From Rothia mucilaginosa (GTDB taxonomy: Bacteria > Actinomycetota > Actinomycetes > Actinomycetales > Micrococcaceae), in assembly GCF_001548235.1 (NCBI RefSeq), contig NZ_AP014938.1, positions 62,001 through 126,000 on the forward strand: 64,000 nt of DNA. Reading direction: 5' to 3'. Under the pieces are notes generated by a model. That model worked only from the letters and a program-made list of their open reading frames with translations, was not told the DNA's origin and did no database searches. The position numbers and the translations under genes are program-made. Every line of letters begins with the position of its first letter. Position 1 is the first letter of the stretch. Positions 1 through 9,933 of the stretch are shown one piece after another.

Positions 1-1
1 C

Positions 2-1378
2 CGCTACAGCATTTCTGCGATTGATAAGCCGTGGCAGGATACAACTCTGACGGTTGAGGGTTACCATATTCTCCACCCGAATATCGTGGGCGGGTACGAC
101 GGCCAAGCGTACGTTACTCTGTATGAGGCAGACCCGGCTACGGGAAAGATTATGGGACGCCCTGTTTTCTCTCACGTGGTTCCGATGACAGGCGACTGCT
201 GGAATTACTGTATCGGGTTCCGTAATAACTACTTCGCCACGAAGATGACAATTCCGGCGGGTACGTTGAAGCCGGGCAGGCTCTATGTGATTGGTATCTA
301 CGGTTCTAATCTTCCTCACCCGGGCGAGGAAGACTATAACGGCAGCTTGCTGACCAGTGTTGCGCAGTTCCTTCCGGTGCGGTCTGGGCAACCGAGCGAT
401 AACCAGCCGAATCCTGACCAACAGTTGGCGCGTCCGGACTTGTACATTCCGTATAAGCGCGTCAACCCGTATCAGGAGATGAATACTCTCACCGCGCGCG
501 TCTCTAATCTTCCGAAACTTACCGAGGGCTATTACCGTTTCTCGGTTCAGGCGACGGATATTTTTGGCGAGCCGACCGGCGAGAAGGCTTTGGAGCAGAT
601 TATCCCTGCTGAGCGCATCCACAATAGTGCCGCTGAGGAGACATTGAATGTCCCCGGTAGTACGCTGAATTATGAGGGGTCTTACAGGGTTGTTCTGGAG
701 AAGGTGACCCCCGGCAAGGATGGCGCCGCAGATGCGGTCGAGCCGGTGGCTTCTGAGAATCTTGACCTCTTGGCGAATACTACCGAGGAGCAGAAGGCGG
801 CTGTTGAGTGGGTTAAGCAGCAGGCTCTTCTGGACGAGAGTAAGACCGTTTTGAGTCGCCGCGACGTCACGGTGGCGTTATACCGCTTGGCGGGTTCCCC
901 GAAGGTTGAGCTGCCTGCAACCAGTCCTTACGCGGATGTGGCACCAAGCAACCCGGACTACACTGCGTACATTTGGGCTCGTCAGAAGGGCATTACCTTC
1001 GGCTGGGCGGATGGCAAGTTCCACCCAGAGGCGAAACTTTCGACGCGTTCTACGTTGGCGTTCCTGTACAGGTACCAGCGGATGGTCGCGCCGGCTCCTG
1101 TGCCGGAGTCGAGCAGTTTACCGTCTTTGTCTGTGCCTAAGAATAGTAGCGTGCCGGATGATTCTCCCATCCGGGTTTCGCGCTCGCATTGGTCCGATTA
1201 TGAGCGTACAGATACTGCGTTCTGGAGGGAATCGCTGTGGGCTACTCAGCAGTTCATCTGGGGTTATAAGGATTATTCTCGCCGCTACGCTGAGGATTTC
1301 AGTTTGGATTCTGTTTCTTCTTCGGAGTTGGCGGTCATGCTGTACCGCATGGAGCACGGCGGCAGCCGCCTCAAGTAG
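2..1378 (+). CDS. SLH-domain surface protein, 5' end outside window
   Basis: The frame is open from the first bases, so the true start and signal peptide lie upstream; about 458 residues are visible. The N-terminal part holds beta-rich modules with the motif IPAGTLKPGRLYVIGIYG, closely matching the next gene downstream. The last ~190 residues are SLH repeats: the core reads YIWARQKGITFGWADGKFHP and the chain ends in MLYRMEHGG. SLH domains in Gram-positive bacteria generally bind secondary cell-wall polymer, so this is probably a wall-attached exoprotein; the ligand of the ectodomain is unknown. A Pro/Ser-rich insert separates the second and third SLH repeats. It is the first of ten tandem SLH paralogues. 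No terminator is evident behind it. Confidence 0.85.
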   Translation, partial: RYSISAIDKPWQDTTLTVEGYHILHPNIVGGYDGQAYVTLYEADPATGKIMGRPVFSHVVPMTGDCWNYCIGFRNNYFATKMTIPAGTLKPGRLYVIGIYGSNLPHPGEEDYNGSLLTSVAQFLPVRSGQPSDNQPNPDQQLARPDLYIPYKRVNPYQEMNTLTARVSNLPKLTEGYYRFSVQATDIFGEPTGEKALEQIIPAERIHNSAAEETLNVPGSTLNYEGSYRVVLEKVTPGKDGAADAVEPVASENLDLLANTTEEQKAAVEWVKQQALLDESKTVLSRRDVTVALYRLAGSPKVELPATSPYADVAPSNPDYTAYIWARQKGITFGWADGKFHPEAKLSTRSTLAFLYRYQRMVAPAPVPESSSLPSLSVPKNSSVPDDSPIRVSRSHWSDYERTDTAFWRESLWATQQFIWGYKDYSRRYAEDFSLDSVSSSELAVMLYRMEHGGSRLK

Positions 1379-1644
1379 TTTCGGTGCGTGAAGTGGCTAG
1401 TGGGCTGTGTTCTTCGAGTCGTTGTGCCTGCAGGCTCAACAGCTAGACCAGTCCCGCCCCTAGCATCCTTTACAGGTACCGGTGAGAGGAATCGGGAGCG
1501 TTACCCGATGGGAATCTTCCCGTGAGTAGCGCCCCGGTTTCCCGGCCCTTGATTTACTCAACCTTTTTCACTCGCTTCACCTATTCACGCTTCACCTGTT
1601 CATTCGCTTCACTCACCGTACAGTTTTTTGTAGATGGGATAATG

Positions 1645-3714
1645 ATGTCTTCATTCTTCACACCACGAGGCGCCCGGTGCCGCTCAACTGCGCCGAGCCA
1701 CCCGGCGAGCGCCCGTGCGCTCAGCCTGTCACTGCTGCTGGGTTTGAGCCCGCTTGCCGGTGTTACTCCGGCGGCACTCGCAGCACCGGCTCAGGCGGCA
1801 CCTGACCAGCAGGCGCAGCCAGCACAGGTAGCCCCCGCCTCCCCCGCCGCAGCTCAAGAAGATGCTGACGAATCCACGTCTTCGCTTCCGGAGGCGGATG
1901 ATTCTCGCTATCCTGAAGTGGATGATCATCGCCATCCTGAAATGGAAGGGTTTAAAGTCTCTCCTGAGACTCTCAACATTTCTCGAGGCGGCACCGTAAC
2001 GCTGACGACGCCTCCGCTCAGTGCTGAATTCCGTCAGAATTACGAATTCTACGAATTTTCTCTGGTTGATCGCGGTTCTTCGTACTTCAAAGCCGCGCAT
2101 GCCCGCATTGACGGATACGCCTACTTTGGCTACCTCTTTGACCGTGAGCCCAACCCGAAGCAGATGGTAGAAAACCCAGACGGGAGCTACACCTTCTTCC
2201 TCAATATTGGGCCGTACATTATTGAGGCTAAAGAAGGCACTCTTTTCGACGTCATTCTGACGTACCACAAGAAGGGCCACCGGAAGGATTTTTGGCCGTC
2301 CGAATTCCGTTTTGTGGCGCGTGCACCTATTAATGTTGTGCAGGACCCTAAGCCTACCGAGACGACGTACATTTTCAGTGTGCCCGCAATTGATGACCCG
2401 TGGAAGGATACGACTCTGACGATTGAGGGGTTCCATATCCTTACGAGCGGTAGTCGAGAGGGCAAGGACGGCCCCGCGCTTCTGGCTTTTTATGAAGTCG
2501 ACCCGAAGACCGGAAAGATTGTAGGCGAACCAGAATTCACCACTCGGATTCCGTACCCGGCTTCCCGTAGTGGAGAGCGCGTTTATTTCCTGAATTGGCA
2601 TTTTAAGACGTCTATTACGATTCCTGGGGGAACGCTTAAGCCGGGTAAGGTCTATAAGATTGGTTTCTACGGTAAAGACCGTCCGGAGGATGAGAATTAC
2701 CCCGGTGAGTTGCTGAATGATGTTGCAGATTTCATTCCGGTACGTTCGCTTAATAAGGAATCGGCTAGCCCTGAGATGTTTCTGAAGGCTACGACGGTGA
2801 GCCCTTATGATGAGGAAAATATCCTTCAGGTACGTGCCGTCGGCTTGAAGAAGCAGCCTGGGGTCTCTTACCGTTTCTCGGTGCAGTATGTTGATGAGCA
2901 GGGACATCTAACCGGTCAGAAGACGCTGGTGCAGGAGATTGCTGCTGAGAGCATCCATGACGGCACGGTGGATGAGAAGCTGAACGTCCCCGGTGAGGCA
3001 CTGAATTATGACGGCTCGTACAGGCTCTTCTTGGAGAAGGTGACTGCTGGCAAGGACGGTACGGTTGAGTCGGTTGAGCAGCTTACTTCGAAGGATCTGC
3101 AGCTGCAGTTTACGAAGAATAAGGAGGTCAACGCCGCCTGGGCATGGTTTAAGCACCGTCAGGTTCTTCCTGAGTTTTCTTCTTTGAGTGAGGGACGCGA
3201 TATGACGCGCCGCGATGTGACGGTGGCGTTGTACCGTCTGGCGGGTTCCCCGAAGGTTGAGCTTCCGGCGACGAGCCCTTATGGAGATATCGCTCCGGAT
3301 GACCCGGACTACGCGGCGTACATTTGGGCTCGTCAGAAGGGCATTACGTTCGGTTGGGCGGATGGGAATTTCCACCCGGAGATGAACATGCACAATTATT
3401 CGACGGCGGCGTTCCTGTATAGGTATCAGCGTTCGCGCGGTATGGTGTCTCCCGGCTTGCCGACTGCCGCACCGCAGTCTCGTAACGGTAGCCTGCCGGG
3501 GTCGGATGAATCTGAGGTGAGCGCTAACCCATGGGTTCTAGATTTGGAGGAGGGTAGCGCTTTCTGGCGTGAATCTCGGTGGGCTGTTCAGCAACGCATT
3601 TGGGGCTACACCAGGGATTGGGAACACGAACGCTTTTTCATGGAGACAACGTCTGTCTATGACTTGGCGTTGATGCTCTACCGCATGGAGCACGGCGGTA
3701 GCCACCTCAGGTAG
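1645..3714 (+). CDS. SLH-domain surface protein
   Basis: About 689 residues. I chose the ATG giving MSSFFTPRG because several paralogues begin MSSLP at the same place relative to the signal peptide; an adjacent ATG at 1642 and a GTG at 1522 are alternatives. The N-terminus has an Arg-rich n-region, a hydrophobic stretch (SLSLLLGLSPLAGV) and a likely cleavage after ALAAPA. A Pro/Ala/Gln and acidic linker follows, then two beta-rich repeats, one with the motif IPGGTLKPGKVYKIGFYG, then SLH repeats with YIWARQKGITFGWADG. It is closely related to the partial gene upstream, which suggests tandem duplication. Function beyond wall anchoring is not evident. Confidence 0.86.
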   Translation: MSSFFTPRGARCRSTAPSHPASARALSLSLLLGLSPLAGVTPAALAAPAQAAPDQQAQPAQVAPASPAAAQEDADESTSSLPEADDSRYPEVDDHRHPEMEGFKVSPETLNISRGGTVTLTTPPLSAEFRQNYEFYEFSLVDRGSSYFKAAHARIDGYAYFGYLFDREPNPKQMVENPDGSYTFFLNIGPYIIEAKEGTLFDVILTYHKKGHRKDFWPSEFRFVARAPINVVQDPKPTETTYIFSVPAIDDPWKDTTLTIEGFHILTSGSREGKDGPALLAFYEVDPKTGKIVGEPEFTTRIPYPASRSGERVYFLNWHFKTSITIPGGTLKPGKVYKIGFYGKDRPEDENYPGELLNDVADFIPVRSLNKESASPEMFLKATTVSPYDEENILQVRAVGLKKQPGVSYRFSVQYVDEQGHLTGQKTLVQEIAAESIHDGTVDEKLNVPGEALNYDGSYRLFLEKVTAGKDGTVESVEQLTSKDLQLQFTKNKEVNAAWAWFKHRQVLPEFSSLSEGRDMTRRDVTVALYRLAGSPKVELPATSPYGDIAPDDPDYAAYIWARQKGITFGWADGNFHPEMNMHNYSTAAFLYRYQRSRGMVSPGLPTAAPQSRNGSLPGSDESEVSANPWVLDLEEGSAFWRESRWAVQQRIWGYTRDWEHERFFMETTSVYDLALMLYRMEHGGSHLR

Positions 3715-3820
3715 CACCCGGTCGTGGTGTTAGCTACTTTGGTTGGCTTTCGTCAAATAGGCGACTTTACGACTCTGTGTATGTGCCATTTTTATTGTGG
3801 GTGACTTTTATGTTGCCTTG

Positions 3821-3895
3821 CCCACCGCATTGTGAATATTCTCAACCTGCAGAGGTTGCATAGGTGCGAATTTTTCGAATGCGGTGGGTTTTTTG
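3821..3895 (+). terminator. Rho-independent terminator with inner hairpin
   Basis: The arms CCCACCGCATT (3821-3831) and AATGCGGTGGG (from 3878) are followed by a run of T. The loop holds a second perfect hairpin, CAACCT-GCAG-AGGTTG. It probably ends the 1645 transcript. The rest of the 3715-4133 gap is AT-rich and shows no convincing gene. Confidence 0.7.
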
Positions 3896-4133
3896 CGCTT
3901 TCTTTTTTGTACAGTGACCAGTGTTTGTGCTTATCAGCACAATATTTAGGCATATTTTCCATATCATGCACATACTTTTTAAAGCTATACTTCACCTTAA
4001 GACATGCGATAAAACACACAGTCATTTTTCGCGCTGATGACCTTTCAGGTTCCAGCACGTCTTAACTATTTGCTACGGTGTTTATGCGCACCACACTCGA
4101 TGCGTGACACCGATAAAAACTGATTGGATAACA

Positions 4134-5969
4134 ATGTCCTCACTTCCCAACCACATGCGCTTTGCGCTACCCAAAAATATGGCCAAGAGCGGCTGCGCCC
4201 TCACCCTTGCGGGCGCCATGCTTTTGCCCCTCTCCCCCGCATTTGCGGCCTCTGCTGCTACCCCGGTAGCAACCCAGGGTGTTGCGCAGGGTGAGGTTCA
4301 GGGTGCTCAGCGCTTGCAGGTTACCTCCGGCACTTTTGATATTCTCAAGGGCGGCAACGTGACCGTTAGCGGCTCCGGTTTCTCCAAGGACTTCGTTAAG
4401 GGCAAGTCGTTCCGCCTGTACGTTGTTCCGAAGGGTGAAAGCATTGCTTTCCCGCCGCACCGTCCGCGTGATTACCCCTTCTATGTTCAGGATGTTCCCG
4501 CCTCCGCTTTTGCGGCTGACGGCACCGTGAACCTGACTGCTTCTATCGGCGCTAACTATCTGGAGGCCAATGGCTCGTCCTTCGATGTTGTGCTCGGTTA
4601 CCGCGATGACGCTGAAGACGGCTGGATTCCCGCGGACGAGGTCCGTACCGAGCTGAAGGTTGCGGATGTTCCCACCGTTGATTCCCCGACCCTGTCGTAC
4701 GGCGCTTCGTCGGTGAATGCTTCTGAGAACACTAAGGTCACCGTGAACGGTGCCGGTTTCGATAACATTTCGTACAACGGTAGCGAGTCGCTGATTGTTG
4801 CGGTTCGTGCGGTTGATCCGGCGACCGGTAAGGCAACCGGCCCCGCGCTGGCTCAGTCGGAGGCTAAGTTCACCTCCTACTCTGCTTTCTTCGGTCAGTA
4901 CATGGGTTACACCAACGGCCGTTTCTCGACTGTTCTGGACATCCCGGCGGGCACCCTGAAGTCCGGCAGCTCCTATGTTGTGCAGACTTTCGAGTTCAAC
5001 GTTCCGGAAGATAATGATGAGGCGAACAGCCAGGCGCTGAGCACTCAGGCGTTTGTTCCGGTGAACGGCGAGAACATTAAGAAGGCGTCGCCTTCAGTTT
5101 CTTTGAGCACTGACAAGGTGGATCTGAGCTCTTCGACCACTATCCGTGTGAAGGGCAAGAATTTCAGCGTCCCGGCTGGTGCTACCGTGAACGTGCTGTT
5201 CTCGGCTGCTGAGGCTGACGGCAACCCGACCGGTGAGGCTCTGGAGAGCATCACCCTGAACGCTGACCGTGTGGCGACCGGCGCGTTTGAGACGACCGTT
5301 AACGTTGACGGCACCAAGCTGGATGCTGATAGCCACTACGCTATTTTCGTGACCGTGAACTACGCTGATGGTGGTAGCGAGCGCATCGCGGCTGATTACC
5401 TGACTCTGACTGGTGAGTCTGCTAACAAGAAGGCTCGTGAGCGTTTCGCAGACGTTCCGGCTGCTCACGCGAACCACAAGGCTGTTCTGTGGGCTGCTGA
5501 TCAGAATCTGATTGATTCTCGTGAGAAGGACTGGTTCGGCGTTAATGATGATGCGACCCGCGGTGAGCTGACTGTTGCACTGTACCGTCTGGCTGGTTCC
5601 CCGAAGGTTGATCTGCCGGCTACTAGCCCGTACCCGGATGTGAAGACTGACGACCCGAACTACGCTGCGTACATTTGGGCTCGTCAGAAGGGCATTACTT
5701 TCGGCTGGTCTGATGGTAAGTTCCACGCGGATGCCGGCATTTCGAATGCTACTGTTGCGGCGTTCCTGTACCGTTTTGACGGTAAGAAGCCGGTTGCTGT
5801 AACTGAGGCGCCGTACACCGATGTGAAGGTCGGTTCTGCGTTCTACCGTGAGATTACGTGGGCTAAGCAGCAGAAGCTGCAGGTGTTCCCGGGTTCTGAG
5901 TACCACCCGACTGCGCTGGTGAGCCGTGGTGAGCTGGCTGGTTTCTTGATGAACTACAAGGTCCGCTAG
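4134..5969 (+). CDS. SLH-domain surface protein
   Basis: About 611 residues. The start chosen gives MSSLPNHM, matching the MSSLP start of downstream paralogues; an in-frame ATG 30 bases upstream is less likely. The signal peptide has the core SGCALTLAGAMLLPLSPAFA with an AxA cleavage site. Three Ig-like beta modules follow; the second and third have the openings TLSYGASSVNASENTKVTV and SVSLSTDKVDLSSSTTIRV, typical of IPT/Ig-type folds. The C-terminal ~180 residues carry three SLH repeats, beginning near RFADVPAAHANHKAV, with YIWARQKGITFGWSDGKFH in the second and TDVKVGSAFYREITWAKQQ in the third. Codon use is more GC-biased than in the two genes before it. The ectodomain ligand is unknown. Confidence 0.88.
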   Translation: MSSLPNHMRFALPKNMAKSGCALTLAGAMLLPLSPAFAASAATPVATQGVAQGEVQGAQRLQVTSGTFDILKGGNVTVSGSGFSKDFVKGKSFRLYVVPKGESIAFPPHRPRDYPFYVQDVPASAFAADGTVNLTASIGANYLEANGSSFDVVLGYRDDAEDGWIPADEVRTELKVADVPTVDSPTLSYGASSVNASENTKVTVNGAGFDNISYNGSESLIVAVRAVDPATGKATGPALAQSEAKFTSYSAFFGQYMGYTNGRFSTVLDIPAGTLKSGSSYVVQTFEFNVPEDNDEANSQALSTQAFVPVNGENIKKASPSVSLSTDKVDLSSSTTIRVKGKNFSVPAGATVNVLFSAAEADGNPTGEALESITLNADRVATGAFETTVNVDGTKLDADSHYAIFVTVNYADGGSERIAADYLTLTGESANKKARERFADVPAAHANHKAVLWAADQNLIDSREKDWFGVNDDATRGELTVALYRLAGSPKVDLPATSPYPDVKTDDPNYAAYIWARQKGITFGWSDGKFHADAGISNATVAAFLYRFDGKKPVAVTEAPYTDVKVGSAFYREITWAKQQKLQVFPGSEYHPTALVSRGELAGFLMNYKVR

Positions 5970-6016
5970 AGCTCTATAGGGTCTGCTAGGGCTAGTCTCT
6001 AGGGTCTAAAGATTAT

Positions 6017-6067
6017 GCCGGGCTGGCGGTGATGAGACGTTGGTTTTATCCCGCTGGCCCGGCTTTT
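6017..6067 (+). terminator. Terminator after SLH gene
   Basis: GCCGGGC pairs with GCCCGGC around a ~37-base loop that also pairs partly (GCGG/CCGC), followed by TTTTC. The remainder of the 5970-6420 gap shows no credible gene. Confidence 0.6.
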
Positions 6068-6420
6068 CTGCGCCTCCTTCAGGGCGGTTACACGGTACTT
6101 ATAGGACGCCTCGAGGGGTGTGAGTGGGGCTGTTGTCCGCTGCTGGCCCGCAGTTTTTCGGGGTATTTTTGCCGATTAACACGCTAGTGTGGGCTGTACC
6201 GCATGTGGGGCACACCTCATGCGGTACCGCTATTGGGCGTTTTTCTGGGTGTTCCGCTCCCCTTTTTAAAGATTGTTCTGTGGAGTGTAAATTAATATTT
6301 TTCAAGCTGTAGTTTATGCTTATGACTGTCGCACCCTTGAGCACGCACCCTTATCCGGCTGGGTGCGCGGAACTAGAGGGAGCCTATCACACACCGATAC
6401 ATCAACCACATTGAGGATTT

Positions 6421-7302
6421 ATGTCCCAGGATTTTAAGCAGTCCTCTGATACTGCCCATAATTCTTCTGCACCTCTGCTGGCACCGGAGGACACCCCCGA
6501 GGCTTCTTCCCAGGCTGATTCGAAGAAGCATAGGCGCAGCCGCATTGAACTGGCTGTTGGCGCTGTGGCGCTGGCGGGTGTTTTGTATCTGCCTTTCTCC
6601 CCTCTTTTCTCTTTCTATGATTCGTCGGAGGCGCGTCTTTCGTCGGCGGATACTGCTGTGCCAGCGACCGCTTCGGCTACTTCTGCTTCTACCGTGGTGT
6701 CGAGTTCTTCGACTCAGGGCCCGAAGATTCTGCGTCCGTCCGTGACGGCGCCGGATGCGAACACTATTTTTGTTGATGCTTCCGAGGATTCTGCGTACTA
6801 TGCGGGTATCCGTTGGGCTGTTCGTACTCAGACGATGGAGCCGGTTTCTGAGGACAATTTTGGTGCTGAGGATCCGGTGACTCGTGGCGAGTTGATCACC
6901 ATGTTCTATAGGCTGGCGGGTTCGCCGGCGGTGACCCGTCCGGAGCATTCGCCGTATGCGGATGTTGATGAGTCTGACCCGAACTATGATGCGTACCTGT
7001 GGGCGCGTCAGGAGCGCATTACTTCCGGTTGGGTTGATGGTAAGTTCCATGCGGAGGCGCGCCTGTCGAATGCTTCTGCTGCGGCTCTTCTGTACCGTGC
7101 TGATGGTGCGCAGAAGATTCAGATGTCGGGTACTTCCCCGTTTAGCGATGTGTCGTCTGCGACTCCGTTCTACCGTCAGATTGTGTGGGCGTCTCGCCAT
7201 GGCGTGTCGACGGTGTCTGAGGGTAATGCTTTTGAGCCGACGGCGCAGACGTCTCGTGGACGTGTTGCGATGATGATGTACCTGTATTTCCGCACTTCGT
7301 AG
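6421..7302 (+). CDS. Membrane-anchored SLH protein
   Basis: 293 residues. Unlike its neighbours it has no cleavable signal: ~40 hydrophilic residues ending KKHRRSR are followed by one hydrophobic segment (IELAVGAVALAGVLYLPFSP). This suggests a type II membrane topology with the SLH part outside. After a Ser/Ala/Thr-rich stalk come three SLH repeats: IFVDASEDSAYYAGIRWAV, then YADVDESDPNYDAYLWARQE and FSDVSSATPFYRQIVWASR. There is no separate ectodomain. It could be an accessory protein that tethers membrane to wall polymer. Its own gap and terminator suggest a single-gene transcript. Confidence 0.82.
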   Translation: MSQDFKQSSDTAHNSSAPLLAPEDTPEASSQADSKKHRRSRIELAVGAVALAGVLYLPFSPLFSFYDSSEARLSSADTAVPATASATSASTVVSSSSTQGPKILRPSVTAPDANTIFVDASEDSAYYAGIRWAVRTQTMEPVSEDNFGAEDPVTRGELITMFYRLAGSPAVTRPEHSPYADVDESDPNYDAYLWARQERITSGWVDGKFHAEARLSNASAAALLYRADGAQKIQMSGTSPFSDVSSATPFYRQIVWASRHGVSTVSEGNAFEPTAQTSRGRVAMMMYLYFRTS

Positions 7303-7360
7303 TTTTTACATTTCCTAGTTTTCGCACTTCGTTTTAGCGCTTTGCTTTAGCGTATTTGGC

Positions 7361-7395
7361 GGCCCCGTACTCCCGGTGGGAGTGCGGGGCCGTTT
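7361..7395 (+). terminator. Terminator after membrane SLH gene
   Basis: GGCCCCGTACTCC pairs with GGAGTGCGGGGCC (one G:U) around a short loop, followed by GTTTACG. Confidence 0.7.
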
Positions 7396-7457
7396 ACGTA
7401 CGCGGGGGGGGTGTTTCTGGGCTATGAAATACCGTGCGATGAAATATTTCAGAAGGT

Positions 7458-7509
7458 TCAAGTTTCTCTTGAGTAAAGTAGATATTTCTACCTGAAGGTT
7501 TGTTAGGGT
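7458..7509 (+). promoter_or_regulatory. Promoter with dyad operator, SLH array unit 1
   Basis: A dyad TCAAG-TTTCT-CTTGA (7458-7472) lies upstream of a -10 box TAGGGT (7504-7509). The -35 region is weaker here than in the other copies. The same dyad plus -10 arrangement precedes five further SLH genes. Confidence 0.6.
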
Positions 7510-7652
7510 GGGAATATCCCCTGTACCGATAGGGGGTACACTCGACCACTTCTCATTGGGTTGGCGCAGATTCGACGGCGCAGATTCAACAGATAATCCC
7601 CCATAGAAGACGCAATAATCAATCCAATGGGACATATTTCTAAGGATGTTCC

Positions 7653-9599
7653 ATGTCCTCACTTCCGGGCTCTAAGCCTTCACTTCTGCATGCAACCCGC
7701 AGCTGTAGCGCGCTGGCGCTGGCGGGTGCGATTGTTCTGCCGATGTCTCCTGCGATTGCTCATGCTGCTGCGGATGCTCCTGCGGCGGCTGTTGCTGGTC
7801 AGCCGGATGATCGCGTCCGTGAGAATCCCGCTGATACTTCTGACGATTTCAATCCCCACTTGGGCTACCACTCATTGAAGAACACTGATCAGGATCAGAT
7901 TCTAAACTTCTGGGGTTGGGGGTTCGGCGGCACTATTAACTCCCCGAAGGGTGTCCAAATCGTTGTGCGAGAGGTGGGCGTAAACGCCCCGGCTCTGGTG
8001 GTTAGCGACATCATTGAATATAACCACAAGGAGCTGGCTTTCACGTACCATGACGGCTACATAAACGGTACGGCGAAGATTCCGGCAAACACCCTGGATA
8101 AGTCAAAAGATTATGTTGTCGAGGTGTGGGGTAACAAGGGCTATAAGGACGGCGAGTTTATTGCCCCCGTCGTAGGTAAGGCACCCGAGGACCGCGGCAC
8201 CCTGCTTGCTACCCAGGAGCTGGACTTCGAAGGCGGCGACAGCATGACGGCTGCTGATATTCCGGGTAAGACCCCGCAGAAGGTTACGTTCAGGTATCGG
8301 TACGACAACAAGGAACAGTGGCTGTACACGGCTGAGGGCGGCACCATCTACGTGAGGGGTTGGGGCTACACCAAGGAGTGGCGTGAGAAGCACGGCAAGG
8401 TAGTGTTTTACATTGCTACTTCTCGGGGTGTTCCTGACGACGGTGATTTCCTGCCTGCTAAGGATGTGTTGCTCCGTTTTGAGGAGGGTAAGGATTTCAC
8501 CATTGCTGAAAACGGCACCCTGAATGCTCAGTTGACGGTTAAGCCCGGTGAGCTGCAGAACTACTATGAGCCTCGTACCCCCTTCCCCGGTGCCCCGAGT
8601 TATGAGAAGCGTTACGAGGTGAATTATGAGATTGGCATGTTTACCGAGAAACAGGGTCAGCCCCCGCTGACCCTTGATGATCTGCGGGCTGGCAAGAACG
8701 TGCTGTTTCATAGTGCGCTGTACACTCAGGCGTTCCGACCCAGCCCGTTTGCTCCCAAGGTGGAGTACAAGGCTCTGGGTGATACTACCGCTGATCAGAA
8801 TATTTACTTCTTGGGTACCGGATTCTACGGCAAGTTTAACTTCAACAGGGGTGTTCAGTATGTGATTCGTGAGAAGGGCTCGAACACCCCGGTTCTGGCG
8901 ACGAGCGACATTTTTGAGTATAACCACGACAGCCATTTTTCTGAGTTCAAGAACGGCAAGGTACGCGGCGTCGTGAAGGTTCCGGCGAATACTCTGGATC
9001 CGGCGAAGAAGTACGTCGTGGAGGTTTGGAGTAACAACGGCTACAAGAACGGCGAGAATGCCGGCCCTGTGGTGGGTAAGGCGCCTGAGGGCCGCAGTGA
9101 GCTGTTGGCTTCTCAGGACCTGAACTTCAAGGGGTCTGACGCTGCTGAGGGTAAGCAGCCCAGCCTGACTGATGAGCAGCGTAAGGAACGCGCTACCCGC
9201 GGCGAGCTGACGGCTGCGCTGTACGCTCAGGCTGGTAGCCCCAAGGTGAACCTCCCGGTGGTCTCCCCCTGGCCGGATGTAAAGACCACCGACCCGAACT
9301 ACGCCGCTTACGTGTGGGCTCGCCAGAAGGGCATTACTTTCGGCTGGTCTGATGGTAAGTTCCACGCGGATGCTGGCATTTCGAACGCTACCGTTGCGGC
9401 GTTTACTTACCGTGCGGCGGGTTCCCCTACCCTTGATCATGACTGGCACTCGTACACTGATTTGGCCCCGGATTCTGCGTTTTTCCGTGAGATTGTGTGG
9501 GCTGGTCAGAACAAGGTTGCGCTGAGCACCAGCGGCACGTTCAACCCCAAGCATATGGTGACTCGCGGTGAGCTGGAGGTTCTGATGATGGCTTTCTAG
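7653..9599 (+). CDS. SLH surface protein, A-B-A module layout
   Basis: 648 residues, starting MSSLPGSK behind an AAGGAT ribosome site. The signal peptide core is CSALALAGAIVLPMSPAIAHA. The ectodomain is built from two module types that recur in the next five genes. Module A runs from LGYHSLKNTDQDQILNFWG through KIPANTLDKSKDYVVEVWG to VVGKAPEDRGTLLATQEL. Module B runs from LYTAEGGTIYVRGWGYTKEW through RFEEGKDFTIAENGTL. Here the order is A-B-A followed by SLH repeats (YVWARQKGITFGWSDGKFH). The first SLH repeat is truncated and begins at ATRGELTAALY. First unit of six co-designed, separately transcribed paralogues. Confidence 0.87.
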   Translation: MSSLPGSKPSLLHATRSCSALALAGAIVLPMSPAIAHAAADAPAAAVAGQPDDRVRENPADTSDDFNPHLGYHSLKNTDQDQILNFWGWGFGGTINSPKGVQIVVREVGVNAPALVVSDIIEYNHKELAFTYHDGYINGTAKIPANTLDKSKDYVVEVWGNKGYKDGEFIAPVVGKAPEDRGTLLATQELDFEGGDSMTAADIPGKTPQKVTFRYRYDNKEQWLYTAEGGTIYVRGWGYTKEWREKHGKVVFYIATSRGVPDDGDFLPAKDVLLRFEEGKDFTIAENGTLNAQLTVKPGELQNYYEPRTPFPGAPSYEKRYEVNYEIGMFTEKQGQPPLTLDDLRAGKNVLFHSALYTQAFRPSPFAPKVEYKALGDTTADQNIYFLGTGFYGKFNFNRGVQYVIREKGSNTPVLATSDIFEYNHDSHFSEFKNGKVRGVVKVPANTLDPAKKYVVEVWSNNGYKNGENAGPVVGKAPEGRSELLASQDLNFKGSDAAEGKQPSLTDEQRKERATRGELTAALYAQAGSPKVNLPVVSPWPDVKTTDPNYAAYVWARQKGITFGWSDGKFHADAGISNATVAAFTYRAAGSPTLDHDWHSYTDLAPDSAFFREIVWAGQNKVALSTSGTFNPKHMVTRGELEVLMMAF

Positions 9600-9641
9600 G
9601 CTCGCTAAGCTGGCTCTGCTTACCGACTAGCCGTGCGAATA

Positions 9642-9692
9642 GCCCCGTGTTCCCGAGCAGGTTCTCTGTTTGGGAGCACGGGGTTCTTTTTT
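9642..9692 (+). terminator. Terminator, SLH array unit 1
   Basis: CCCCGTGTTCCCGA pairs imperfectly with TGGGAGCACGGGG, followed by TTCTTTTTT. A near-identical hairpin ends most units of the array. Confidence 0.85.
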
Positions 9693-9754
9693 CGGGTTTA
9701 GCCTGCTGGGTTCTTTTTTAGCGGCTGGTCAACCTGTGAAAACCCTCAGAACCT

Positions 9755-9804
9755 TCAAGTCTCTCTTGAGTGTTCCTGACATCCGTTCAACCCTTTGCTA
9801 GGGT
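9755..9804 (+). promoter_or_regulatory. Promoter with dyad operator, SLH array unit 2
   Basis: The dyad TCAAG-TCTCT-CTTGA (9755-9769) is followed by -35 CTGACA (9776-9781), a 17-base spacer and -10 TAGGGT (9799-9804). The predicted 5' leader is about 120 bases. Confidence 0.7.
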
Positions 9805-9933
9805 GAAAGTATCCCCTGGATCGACGGGGATATTCGACCACTTCTCATTGGGTTGGCGCAGATTCGACGAAGATTCCTCACCACCTTTTAGAAACTGCAT
9901 CGGCGCGATGGGTTCGACCGATAAGGAATGATT

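Noticed and set aside
1450..1560. Riboswitch-like hairpins before the second SLH gene
   Set aside because: ATCGGG/CCCGAT and GGGAA/TTCCC stems exist, but no known riboswitch core could be matched.
3792..4065. Overlapping small frames in the gap before the third SLH gene
   Set aside because: AT-rich, no ribosome sites, and they run through a terminator structure.
6099..6344. Small frames in the 5970-6420 gap
   Set aside because: No ribosome site, no recognisable domain and overlapping frames on both strands.
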